Shown: in pieces, positions 46,790 to 57,558 of the stretch
Numbering within the stretch: the stretch's first letter is position 1
How the letters are laid out: every line of letters starts with the position of its first letter
Origin: Flaccisagitta enflata
Taxonomy: Eukaryota; Chaetognatha; Sagittoidea; Aphragmophora
Assembly: GCA_965153355.1 (NCBI GenBank)
Contig: OZ231126.1
Coordinates: forward strand, 59,892,001-59,956,000
Length of the DNA stretch: 64,000 nucleotides
Reading direction: 5' to 3'
Made by a program: the position numbers and the translations under genes
The notes under the pieces: generated by a model
Database searches by the model: none
What the model saw: the letters and a program-made list of their open reading frames with translations, nothing else
What the model was told of the DNA's origin: nothing

Positions 46790-46930
46790 AAGTTATTTCT
46801 CCACAATGTTCGATCAACAAAACTGCCCCCTAGAAGCACTTTTTCCCTTCATCCCCCTTTCCGGCCCGCAATCACGATGGTTATTCCTCGTCAATGTTCG
46901 ATCGACAAAAGTGCCGCCTTTTCATCGAAT
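46790..46930. repeat. Diverged repeats of about 100 bp, block 2
   Basis: Two units with GTTATTYCT, CAATGTTCGATC and RACAAAA, homologous to 45290-46110. Confidence 0.6.
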
Positions 46931-47145
46931 TCTTTTCCCCCGAAAAGATGGCGTGATTTCCTTCCTTCAATTTGGCTCTTTTGTTATGCGTTTGGCTTTT
47001 TCTAAGGCCCCGAATCTTTCTAGTTTCTCATCTCTATATCTGCCTCTTTCTGTGTCTGTAGATTTTCCCTCTATCTGTCTTCCGGTCTTTCTGTCTTCCT
47101 TTGTCTGTTTGCCTGTCTGTCTGGCTGTCTTTTTTCAGTGTGTGC

Positions 47146-47192
<47 letters not shown>

Positions 47193-47789
47193 ATCTAGCA
47201 ATGATTGTGATTTTTTTTCTGAATTATCTCCAATTTGGGAGTTGTTTCACTCCAGCTTCCGTTACTTGCGTTCTTCGGCTGGGCTGGGTGTTAGTTCTGT
47301 AGGGACGTCATATCTGTCTAACTTTTGTCCTTTGACAATTATCTTACTATTTCACAAGCCCCCACTCACACAAACGAAAAGTTATTGTAGAACAAACCAA
47401 AATGTGAGAGACTTATCCATTTTTTTTATTTTTAGTCTGCGTTGAATAAGATAACAAAAAACTTGTTGAGCGCGTTACTAAGTCATCACACATAAAATCA
47501 CACATAAAAATTTACAAGATATTAACATAATTCATATTTTACAATTTTTCAACATAAGTACATGTATCAACAAGAGTTCAGCAGGGGGTCGAAGACGATG
47601 GCAAACATTATTTTTATCCCTCCAAAATAAATTTTAGGCTTTCTCTCTCCCGCTAACTCCCCCCACCCTCAACCTCCATCTCCTTTTCCATTCCACCACC
47701 CCGCCACTCGCTTATCCACATATTTTTGGAAAGGAAGACCGAGAATTAAGAAAAACACAAAATTTTTTTTTTGATTAATCGTTTTCTGT
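46931..47789. other. (TC)n at 47149-47188; otherwise unassigned
   Basis: CTGT and TC microsatellites at 47040-47188, then AT-rich sequence with no recognisable gene. Confidence 0.4.
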
Positions 47790-47953
47790 CTAAACTTTAT
47801 TTTTTCTTTCCTTTCTTTTTCTTAACATTCCACTCACTATTTTCACATTTAACCTTTTTGTCAGATATTCATAGTTTTCTGCGCATTTGAGTTTGAAATT
47901 TCTTCCTTTTCGATTGCGTTTTCCACGAAGCACTTCACCATTGCCGCCAGTGT
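47790..47953 (-). CDS. Possible 3'-terminal exon, basic protein, unrecognised
   Basis: The minus strand has a strong acceptor (long T tract, CATTTCTCTTTCAG, ending at 47954) followed by 54 codons to TAG. The residues are non-repetitive and very basic towards the end (LRGKRNRKGRNFKLK; MLRKRKERKNK). AATAAA overlaps the final codons. An alternative is an internal exon ending at AAAAAG|GTTAAA near 47843. No family recognised and no upstream exon found. Confidence 0.35.
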
Positions 47954-48849
47954 CTGAAAGAGAAATGAAGAAAAAAAAAAATGGGGGAAAGATTATTCGT
48001 TGAGCGTCGAGGCAACAAATGATATAAATCATCCAAATTTCAACAAAAATTTAGGCCAACTGTAATTTAAGTATGTCATATCGCCGAATGTTTTTGATTC
48101 TCTCTACCCATAACTCATTGTTCAACAACCATTCACATTCTAATATTTCTTTATCAATGAAGTAAAGATGCCATGATTCGGGAATTGTGCTCAGGTAGTA
48201 CTTTCATCATGCTATGCTATGCTAACTCATACATACATAAAACTCATTCATACATAACTCATCAATTTTCACAAAAGCGTTAATCAATAAAAAATTTAAC
48301 ATTTAACGGATCCCACAAAGATGATTTGTTAAACCAATGAATAAACTTAATAAAGATGATAACCACCTACTGAAATATGTTTTATGATAGATTACTTCTA
48401 TCTCAGTTTTGATGAAATGATTGGAATACAGTGATCAGTCTATAAAACTTTCCTGGCATTTCCAGGTGTTTTTGCACCGCTGCCCTTGCCTAAACTCTTG
48501 TATAGCCATGAAGAATTGAAACAAGATCTTCACTAAGGTGGGTTTTTTTTCGGATTGCTCATAATCATGATCCACTTTTAACCATACTACTTATATTATC
48601 CGACATTCATCTGTATCACATGTCTAGGTTAGTAATGCATCCTCCCTGGTCTTTATTTTCTCTTGCTTTTCTATGCTTTCCTGAGATATTTTTCATTTGT
48701 CTTATCTTCGGTAAATCGTTGGTTGGATCGGGGAAAAAGATATTCCAGCGGTTATTCGTCTTCTTTACTGAAAGCGGTTTCATTCATTAACTCGGCCAAC
48801 TGTCGTTTTCCCCCTTTTACAACATTCCATGTCTTATCTTTTAGTTATT
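47954..48849. other. No supported feature
   Basis: AT-rich. Short TGCTATGCTATGC and CATACATA runs near 48210-48260. Nothing else. Confidence 0.3.
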
Positions 48850-48919
48850 TTCTTTCTCTCTCTCTCTCTTTTTTCTCTTTTTCTCTTTTTTTCTCTTTTT
48901 CTCTTTTTCTCTTTTTTCT

Positions 48920-48977
<58 letters not shown>

Positions 48978-49460
48978 TTTTTCTCTCTCTCTCTCTTTCT
49001 CTTTTTCTCTCTCTCTCTTTCTTTCTCTTTTTCTCTTTTTCTTTGTCGAACATTTCTCTTTTTGTGTTCTTTTGTCCTCCAGAAATTTTCGTTGCTTGAT
49101 GGCTCACCGCCTCAATCTTTTCACTTTTTACATTCGTTCTTCCATTTCATTCTTTCTTTCAGCCTGTCTATACTCTTTTGGATCCCTTCCTTTCTTGTTT
49201 CTCTTTTTTTTTTTCTCACTCTCTTTCTCTCCCTTATTCCCTCTTCCATATTTTTTTTCTTTTTCTTTTCTTTTTGCTCTCCTTTCCCTTCTTCCTTTTA
49301 TTCTTCCTCTAAATATTCTTCGTCTCTTTTTCTTTTCCATCTTCTCCTCCTTCTCCTCCTCTCTTCCCTTTTCCTTTTCTTTTTCTTTTTCTTTTTCTTT
49401 TTCTTGTTCTTCTTCTTCTGCTTCTTCTTCTGCTTCTTCTTCTTCTTCTTCTTCTATGTC
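48850..49460. repeat. Polypyrimidine tract: (TC)n, TTTTC and (TTC)n
   Basis: TC/TTTTC 48853-49045, pyrimidine-rich to 49370, TTTTTC and TTC triplets 49370-49460. The 334- and 212-codon Phe/Ser/Leu frames are artefacts. Confidence 0.93.
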
Positions 49461-49693
49461 TACTTAGACTTCTCCTTTTACATCTTCTTCTTCATCTCCG
49501 CCGCCCTCTTCTTCGTCATATCATCAATCTCTCTCTTTCTTTCTCATTTCAACCTATCCTCCATCATCATTTACAACCTTTCCAGACAGTTATTTTTCTG
49601 CTTTCCCACTTCTTTCCTCCACTACTCACTAGCTGTCGCTTCGCGTTTGTGTTTTTTCCTGTGTTAATCCCTTCTCTATGCTGTTCGCTTTTC

Positions 49694-49721
49694 TTACGGG
49701 TACGGGTACGGGTACGGGTTC
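49694..49721. repeat. Short (GGGTAC)n array
   Basis: Four to five GGGTAC hexamers, followed by CCGCTTCCA triplets at 49757-49782. 49800-49940 has no recognised gene. Confidence 0.7.
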
Positions 49722-49992
49722 TTACACGTACGGTAAGCGGTCGACTCTCATACCGCTTCCACCGCTTCCACCGCTTCCGCTTTCAAACACAGTTCAAAAG
49801 ACTAGTCGCTACCCCACTCCAAGCCGCCAAATTGAAAGCGGTCAATCATTGCCACATTCCTTTAATCATTAGTCGTGCCATCGAATTTGCCAAATCAATT
49901 AGCAATCAACCGTGTCAAGCATTCAAAAGATTTTGCTAGCTTTTTGGTGATAATATGCATATCAATCCATTCAGTTGATAGGCCCTGATATA

Positions 49993-49995
<3 letters not shown>

Positions 49996-50064
<69 letters not shown>

Positions 50065-50095
50065 CTTTCTCTTTCTTTCTCTCTCTCTCTCTGTC
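49996..50095. repeat. (TC)n with (TTTC)n
   Basis: TC 49996-50048, TTTC to 50078, TC to 50092. Confidence 0.95.
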
Positions 50096-50363
50096 TTACA
50101 CGCAATTCCTTCACTCTCCTTCCGCACCAAATCTTTTTATTTCCTTTCCCCTCCATAAATCTATCTTCATTATCTCAAATATAGAACAATAAAGTCACGG
50201 TGGAAGAGAAATGGCCATTAATGGACCTCATCTTATATCTTATTAGTGCGGTGATTTGGTTTTTGCGCGCACATTGGCGCACCTTTACATTTGTTTGCGT
50301 GTATTTTTCTTCTTCTTCTTCTTCTACTTCTTCTTTCTTTTTTTGTTTTTCTTATTTTTCCTC

Positions 50364-50575
50364 TTTTTAGTCGCGTGCACGCGACTTTACAACCCGCTAT
50401 GTCCGTCGGTCGGTCGGTCGGTTGGTCGGTCGGTTGGTCGGTCGGTCACACTTTACTTTTTATTATGATTTTATTTTTTTGACCTCACTGCTCCTGCCCA
50501 AATGACCTGGTGACCTCAAATATGGCCCCTGCCCACCCGAACGCGACTTTGGTAGCCGTGTATCCGGCCTTGTTC
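50364..50575. mobile_element. Family S element S19, complete reference copy
   Basis: T run, perfect hairpin AGTCGCGTGCACGCGACT (50369-50386), TTACAACCCGCTATGTCCG, GTCGGTCGGTTGG array, TGACCTCACTGCTCCTGCCC, CCCCTGCCCACCCG, ACGCGACTTTGGTAGCC, GTGTATCCGGCCTTG. Noncoding, 212 bp. Confidence 0.85.
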
Positions 50576-51208
50576 TTCTTCTTCCTCCCATCTTTGTACT
50601 TGACAATATAAGAAAATTGCCCGCTTTTTTTATTCTTCTTCCTTTGTTGCAATTCCATTCTTTCCACGAAATAAAGCGCGCATAAAAAGAGGAACAACGC
50701 CCTCTGTAAAAAAAGAATACTTCTTTTTATTCTTTTTATGATATAAACACTTTCTCGTCGGTGCAGAAATAGAAAGATGTGGTAAGGCATTGTAGCTGAA
50801 AGTAAGTGACAAAAGAGAGCTAAAAGCCTCCGCAAACCGTACTTTTAAGTCAGAATACTTTCTGACTGTATAGACGCCTGAAATCTCAACACTTGTTACA
50901 GCCTCTCTTTAAAAAACGCTACTAACAACACCTTTACCCCCCCCCCCCCACACACACACATCTTATCGTTTCAGTTCTTAGCTCATTCACTTCTCTAGAC
51001 GTTTCTTCGCCCCATGCCTCACATTTCAACGTTCCCCGATTATCTTTCACCATGGGACAAACCGGCCATTATGGAGTCCAGGGATTTGTCCTTCTGCTAA
51101 ATTGGAATTTTGTTACTTGCAGGTCCATTGCTGAGAATTGGGTACAACTGTATTCTGAAAGACTTCACTCTAAACCAAAACTTAATCAATGGATGGGGCC
51201 CTTTAAAT
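50576..51208. other. No supported feature
   Basis: C run and CA repeats at 50937-50959. Unassigned otherwise. Confidence 0.3.
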
Positions 51209-51525
51209 TAGGGTGGCTTTAAGTGGGGTCAAATTCATATCTCATGACGCCTGCTGGAAAAATAAGACTATTTCCATAATACATGAGAAATTCCAAATTT
51301 GGGGGTAATTGGATAAAGTTTACTTTACTATAGCCGCCGGCCGCCACCCCTTCATTTTCCACAGGAAATATATAGGAAGGATCTTTACCCTTAATGTTTT
51401 TCGCGGCCAACTTTTCCGATTACCCCCAAACTTCGAATTTGTGTCTTTAATGTATACGGGAAATGGTCACATTTTATTCAAGGGTATCATGATATTTGAC
51501 TTTGAGCCCACTTCAGGCCACCCTA
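51209..51525. mobile_element. Foldback MITE P7 (GGGTGGC ends), TA-flanked
   Basis: Arms GGGTGGCTTTAAGTGGG and CCCACTTCAGGCCACCC, with inner ATATCTCATGA / TCATGATAT and TTTGGGGGTAAT / ATTACCCCCAAA. TA at both borders. Confidence 0.8.
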
Positions 51526-51981
51526 TTGTAAATCCTCAATAACTATATACTAAGCTCATCATAAAACATGATGCTATCATTATGTCTAATGACTGATGAA
51601 CATTCAAAACTTTTTCCCAACTTTCTCATCCCAAAGTGAATGGGAGTTTTTTGCTCCGCCCATTTTTGAAGGTTTTATTGTCTTTCAGATTATATAGAGG
51701 AGGAAGAGGAATAAGTAGGGCCACAGTTAAGTCCCCCATTGTTCACCATTGTCCCAATGCCGTCGCGCGCGTTATCATCAACAACACAGAAAAAAAGCGA
51801 GAGAAGATATAACATTGAGTCGGTATAGTCAGGTATGTCCTCAACCTCTAATGCTTTTCAAAGACATTTAGGATTTTTTTTTCTTTTTCAAATAATCTTC
51901 ATTATAATGTCAAGACTTCATTTTGATGATGATGTTTGATTGGACTCAGTTTTTCCATTAGTCCAGTTGATGAAAAGAAGC
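51526..51981. other. Unassigned; one strong donor-like site
   Basis: TAGTCAG|GTATGTCC at about 51831 is a good 5' splice site after a CpG-bearing stretch (GCCGTCGCGCGCG, 51761), but no coding frame can be tied to it. Confidence 0.25.
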
Positions 51982-52168
51982 AAAATAGGATACACGGCTA
52001 CCCCGCGTGCGGATGGGCCGTATTTTAAGTCACTTGATTGTTTGGGCAGGAGCAGTGAGGCCTAAGACCGCAAAAACCCAAAAAAAATAAAATGTGACGG
52101 ACGGACGGACAGACGGACGGACGGACCGACCAACCGACAAAGCGGGTTGTAGCGCACGCGACTAAAAA
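51982..52168. mobile_element. Family S element S20, hairpin arm deleted
   Basis: GGATACACGGCTACCCC, GCGTGCGGATGGGCC, GGACGGACGGACAGACGG array, AAAGCGGGTTGTAGCG, CACGCGACT, AAAAAA. Confidence 0.75.
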
Positions 52169-52309
52169 AGATATTGAGGCTGAGTCAAGAACTGGAGGCC
52201 ATTGGAACATTTTCTGGGCTGCAGCCCAAAAACAAAGAAATGGGAAAATGAGGAAAATCGTTACTCGAAGCTGTCTCTAGAGGACGACATATAAATGTAG
52301 CCTCGGGGG

Positions 52310-52712
52310 AAAGCTAAGGTATCGGGAAGCCGACGCGCCAGTAAATGAAGACCGAGGCGTCGGCAACGCATTGACAAATGAAGGACGAGATGTCGGCAAC
52401 TGCGAGTCGATGCATCGGCATATGGAGAACGAGGCGTCGGCAACTGCGAGCCAAGTTAGCCGACGCATCGACAACTGGAGAACGAGCCGTCGGCAACTGC
52501 GAGCCGAGTTAGCCGACGCATCGACAAATGGAGGACGAGGTGTCGGCAACTGCGAGCCAAGTTAGCGGACGCATCGACAAATGGAGAACGAGGCGTCAGC
52601 AACTGCGAGCCGAGTTAGCTGACGCATCGGCAAATGGAGAACAACGCGTCGGCAACTGCGAGCCGAGTTAGTCGACGCATCGACAAATGGAGGACGAGGC
52701 GTCGGAAAATGT
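52310..52712. repeat. GC-rich minisatellite, about 53-bp units
   Basis: Units GACGCATCGACAAATGGAG, ACGAGGCGTCGGCAACTGCG and AGCCGAGTTAGC repeat about 5-7 times (starts near 52460, 52513, 52566, 52619, 52672). The period is not a multiple of three, so the frame rotates. Confidence 0.85.
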
Positions 52713-52964
52713 TGGCAAACGAATTCGATTGACCCTCCCGCCCGCCAACTGGTCCCGTCTGACCTTTGGTACTTCCCATTAGATGAAACCGCATTTCTAT
52801 TAGCGCATCCGTCTTTTGATGTCCCACCACCTCCGGCGCCGTCTTCGAAGCGTCGACATCGCGGCCGCCAGTGCCACCGCCTCCGCCTCCGCCGGCCTCG
52901 GCAGATAGCTTCTATCTCTTCTTCTATATTTCCTCCGCTGACTTTCTTCAACCTTCTCAACTCT
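52713..52964. other. GC-rich stretch open in several frames
   Basis: No stop interrupts one + frame (words QLVPSDLWYFPLDETAF, FDVPPPPAP) nor one minus frame. Neither has a recognisable domain and the Arg/Pro content partly reflects CCGCCTCCG repeats. A coding exon is possible but unproven. Confidence 0.2.
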
Positions 52965-53239
52965 GGGCGTGTTTCTAGTGAAGATGAAAAACGCGTTTGT
53001 TCCCGTCAAACGCTCTTACAGCGTGAGCACATATTCAAGAATTTCAACTGTCCCATGAGGGAGTGAGCGAAGTGAGCGCGCGGAGCGCGCGGAGCGAGCG
53101 AGCGCGCGGAGCGAGCGCGTGGAGTGAGTGTAGCAAAGCGGAGCGCTGTGGAGCGAGTGAGCGGTGCGAGAAAACAAACGTAGCGAGCAACCGAGTGGCC
53201 CGTTCAAAGTGCGATTATCTGTGACTAGAAGCGGCCCCT
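52965..53239. mobile_element. Family K element 3
   Basis: GGGCGTGTTTCTAGTG ... GACTAGAAGCGGCCCC. Interior GCGCGGAGCGAGCG array. CTCT abuts both ends. Confidence 0.75.
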
Positions 53240-53357
53240 CTATCGAAGGTTCCTTGATTCGAAGGAAATGATGTTGGCTACCCAACAGAGTCACAGGCAC
53301 TAGAAAATGTGGAAAGAACGTAGTCGATTGGTCATCTTGTTAAACGATGCATCTTAA

Positions 53358-53626
53358 GGGCGTGTTTCTAGTGAGCGCCAAAAACGCGTTTGTTTCTGTG
53401 AAACGCAATGACAGTATGAACACATATTCAAGAATTTCAACTGTCCCATGAGTGAGTGAGCGATGTGAGTGAGCGAGCCCGTGAACGGGGCAAGCGAGTG
53501 AAGAGAGCGTAGCGAAGCGGAGCGCTGCGGAGCGAGTGAGCGGAGTGAGCGGTACGAGCGAACGAACGTAGCGAGCGACCGAGTGGCCCCTTCAAAACGC
53601 GATCGTCTTTAACTAGAAACGCCCCC
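53358..53626. mobile_element. Family K element 4
   Basis: GGGCGTGTTTCTAGTGAGCG ... AACTAGAAACGCCCCC. TAA at both borders. Confidence 0.78.
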
Positions 53627-54570
53627 TAACTGTCGTCGCAACAGTTTTCCTTTTTGTACGCAAGGAAAAAGTCGGTAACGATGCATCGATGTATCCCATA
53701 TTCCTAAAAGCTGTACAGTGATATAGAATGCAAATTCTCCCAGAAAACGGCATCTTTCTTCATACAAAATTTCGTTTCTTATTTTACAAATATTTTTTTC
53801 ATCTTCGCTACGTCTGTAGACTGTAGAGTTTGTCCTCAAATCGCGTTTGACTTTAATTCCACCGTGTAACGGGACAAGAGGACTTTACCAGCGCAAAAAG
53901 CCATAAAACATTTTTCCCTCATTTTCTATCGTTTCCACTTTCTTCCATTTTCTATCGTTTCCACTTTCTTCGCCGCAATTCAATCCCAAAACGGATTTCA
54001 CGTGGGACCGCTTTTCCAGCTTTCCCCTCCTCAGTCTTCACCTCCTCCTCCTCACCTCCTCCTCCTCACCTCCTTCTCCTTCACCTCGCCTCCACCTCAC
54101 TTCCACCCACTCCGCTCTCTCTAAAGTCTCTAATGGATTCCGGGGGTATTCTTATTTTCAAAGGAATCTCGCTGAATATGCAGAATCTTTTTTTTTCACG
54201 TTCTCTCAATTGCTTTTTTGATAATTATCCATCCACTTAAATCCTATTTCCATTATCGCCTACCTTAATCATTTTTTTCTTTTATTTTAATGGGAAATTA
54301 AAAACAGTTCCCCCTTTTGCTGAGTATTTCTTCGGTTTAGGGCAATATTCAGTGTTTGAAATGATTTGGAAAGATTGCTTTTTAAAATGTTACGATAGAA
54401 GGTGTCTTGATATCCGAAAGCAGTCCCCCCCCCCTCCCTATGCTTTTGTGACTCGCGCCTCAACCTTAGTGACAGGTCAGTTAAATTAGAAATAATTTCA
54501 AAATCTGTGCATGTTCTAGCCATAATCATCTCAGTCCTCTGTACATATGTTCTTCCGTCCTTCCGTGCGC

Positions 54571-54574
<4 letters not shown>
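53627..54574. other. No supported feature
   Basis: (CTCCTC)n-like repeats at 54040-54110. The rest is unassigned. Confidence 0.3.

Positions 54575-54645
<71 letters not shown>
54575..54645. repeat. (TC)n microsatellite
   Basis: About 35 TC units. Confidence 0.95.
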
Positions 54646-54647
<2 letters not shown>

Positions 54648-54725
54648 AACAAAGAGAATTGATCATCTCCCCCACCGACTTTGGCACGATCACGCCCGTT
54701 CATCCAGGAGAAACGACCACTGTCA

Positions 54726-55029
54726 GGGCGTGTTTCTAGTGAGCACCAAAAACGCGTTTGTTTCCGTGAAACGCGATAACAGCGTGAACACATATTCAAG
54801 ATTTTCAACAGTCCCACGAGGGATTGAGCGAAGTGAGTGAGCGAGCCCGTGAACGGAGCGTGCGAGCGAAGTGAGCGAGCCCGTGAACGGAGCGTGCGAG
54901 CGAAGTGAGCGGAGCGAAGCGGAGCGCTGCGGAGCGAGTAAGCGGAGTGAGCGCTGCGAGCGAACGAACGTAGCGAGCGACCGAGTGGCCCTTTCAAAAC
55001 GCGATCGTCTTTGACTAGAAACGCCCCCT
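54726..55029. mobile_element. Family K element 5
   Basis: GGGCGTGTTTCTAGTGAGC ... GACTAGAAACGCCCCC. A 35-bp stretch (GAAGTGAGCGAGCCCGTG, AACGGAGCGTGCGAG) is duplicated in tandem at 54829-54900. Confidence 0.78.
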
Positions 55030-55230
55030 TAGATGTATTCACTATAAAGTTGCAACTAGAAGTAGGAGACATACCCTTTTCTTCGGAAAACGATCAATCA
55101 AAAAAATGACTCCGGCAATTCTAGTGGTGACGTCCATCACAAACAACATCTTCGTCCGAAATGTTTTTTGTTCTTTTGTCCTTAAAAAGTCTAGAAATTT
55201 TTGAGGCACGTGACGTTGGTCTGATGTTCT

Positions 55231-55445
55231 CAGGGGTGTCTAAGATTGAGTCGATTTTGATTCCCCCCCCCCCCCTGCCTTTGATTTTCTTCCCCACGAC
55301 GAGTCGCGTTGCATTTTAAAATCGGATTTCCTTCCCCATCAGGCAAGGAAACAGTGTAGTTAAGGTTTAAACATTGTTGTTTTGTGTTTTACTTATCACG
55401 GGGGGGGGGGGAGAGGGGCGTGTAACTCAATTATGCACAGGCCTG
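55231..55445. mobile_element. Short hAT-like element H4 with C and G runs
   Basis: CAGGGGTGTCTAAGATTGAG ... AATTATGCACAGGCCTG with exact 8-bp duplication GATGTTCT (55223-55230 and 55446-55453). Sub-terminal C14 (55262-55275) and G11 (55400-55410) runs. A 215-bp relative of E1/E2 at 8007-9887, to which it supplies the target-duplication evidence. Confidence 0.85.
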
Positions 55446-55855
55446 GATGTTCTTTCTAAACTCGATGTTTTAAATGGCCGATGTTTCATTGGAAAAAAGT
55501 CGAATTACGTAATTCGACTTTTTGAAACGTAGGGGAGAAATCGGGTTTTCCATTTTCGATTTGAGGAATTTGAGGAAGTTGGGCCATTTCCTGACTGGGA
55601 TGATATATTTTTTGATATTCATAGCTAAGAAAGAGCTTATTTTCCTCTTTCAAATGGCGCCAACCAGAAGTCTCTACGATCATTAGTATTGGCACTATGA
55701 ATTTTTTAATCTTTTTTTATTTTTTCGCATTTTGCAAAAATCGAGATTTTTTATTGATCTTATTTTTCGGCCCGTGGTAACAAGAGAGAACAGTCAAGAT
55801 GTTACACAAATTGACCCAAACTTTTATGACGCTAGCTTTTGCATTTTACTCTGCT
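55446..55855. other. AT-rich; short AAGTCGAATTACG palindrome
   Basis: AAAAAGTCGAATTACGTAAT and its mirror form a 28-bp palindrome near 55495-55524. No gene. Confidence 0.4.
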
Positions 55856-56577
<722 letters not shown>

Positions 56578-56720
56578 AAGGAAGACCAAGAAAGAGAAGC
56601 AGAGAGACAGATTGAATAACAAAAACAGGCAGACAGTCAACCAAACATCATGAGATGCAAACAGAAGAAGATGCATTGAAAAAATAGACTCCCACTTACG
56701 ACTTTTTTCCGGTCGGCGAG

Positions 56721-56862
56721 AGCCGCCTTTATTGGTATCAGTATTGCCGCGTTAGAGGGTGCAACGAATGGTTATTTAATGATCGTTGTAATAATTGCCA
56801 TTGTCACGGATTGTTTTAACCGCTATTGCGATGTACAATTGATACCTAGGGCCTCAAGATTG
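56721..56862 (+). CDS. Possible exon of a CLC-type chloride channel/transporter
   Basis: A 142-bp, non-repetitive, balanced-composition stretch between possible splice sites (TTTTTTCCGGTCGGCGAG acceptor; ATTG|GTGAAA donor). The frame reads a hydrophobic helix (YLMIVVIIAIVTDCFNR) preceded by ALEGATN and followed by YCDVQLIP. This order resembles the last membrane helices of CLC proteins (E-x-T-N/G ... AD-x-FN ... YD-x-x-L), where the conserved Tyr helps line the anion path. About six residues seem missing relative to CLCs. Isolated: no other exon of such a gene was found in the window. It could be chance. Confidence 0.3.
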
Positions 56863-56865
56863 GTG

Positions 56866-57128
<263 letters not shown>

Positions 57129-57558
57129 GAGATAGAGACTTAATGGTTATTGGTGAATCGGACCACATCGACTTTACATCAAGAAACGATGAGAACTTGG
57201 CTTAATTTTCGGGGCCCCGGATTCTTAGAATCAAGCAAACGACGCTTTTCTTTCTCTCGCTTCGACGCTCAACAAGTCCGGGTACACGGGCCAAGTTGTT
57301 GTTGTTGTTGTTGTTGCCACAAATCCTAGGGTTGTTCAGCGGGCAGAAGTGAGGCGTCATAAAATCATTGGCACCGGAGATACAAATGCTAATGCAAATG
57401 CTGATCACGGCTGGCCGGTTGACGAAGACGATGACGTCGACGAAGCACAGCAGATGTATTTCCGGATCTCGGCAAGCCGAGCGATAATTATTCCGCAAGT
57501 GTTAAAAAGGAAAAGAGGTGGGGATGTCGGCCGTAGTCAAATCTCAGCGACGGGAGCG
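57129..57558. other. 3' flank of the minus LINE, with (TTG)7
   Basis: (TTG)n at 57297-57317. If the LINE extends this far, minus-strand (CAA)n could be its simple-repeat tail. A + frame at 57349-57585 (words GDTNANANADHGWP, QQMYFRISASR) is unrecognised. Confidence 0.35.

Noticed and set aside
48663-49667. 334-codon Phe/Ser/Leu frame
   Set aside because: Polypyrimidine tract translation; resembles a membrane protein only by composition.
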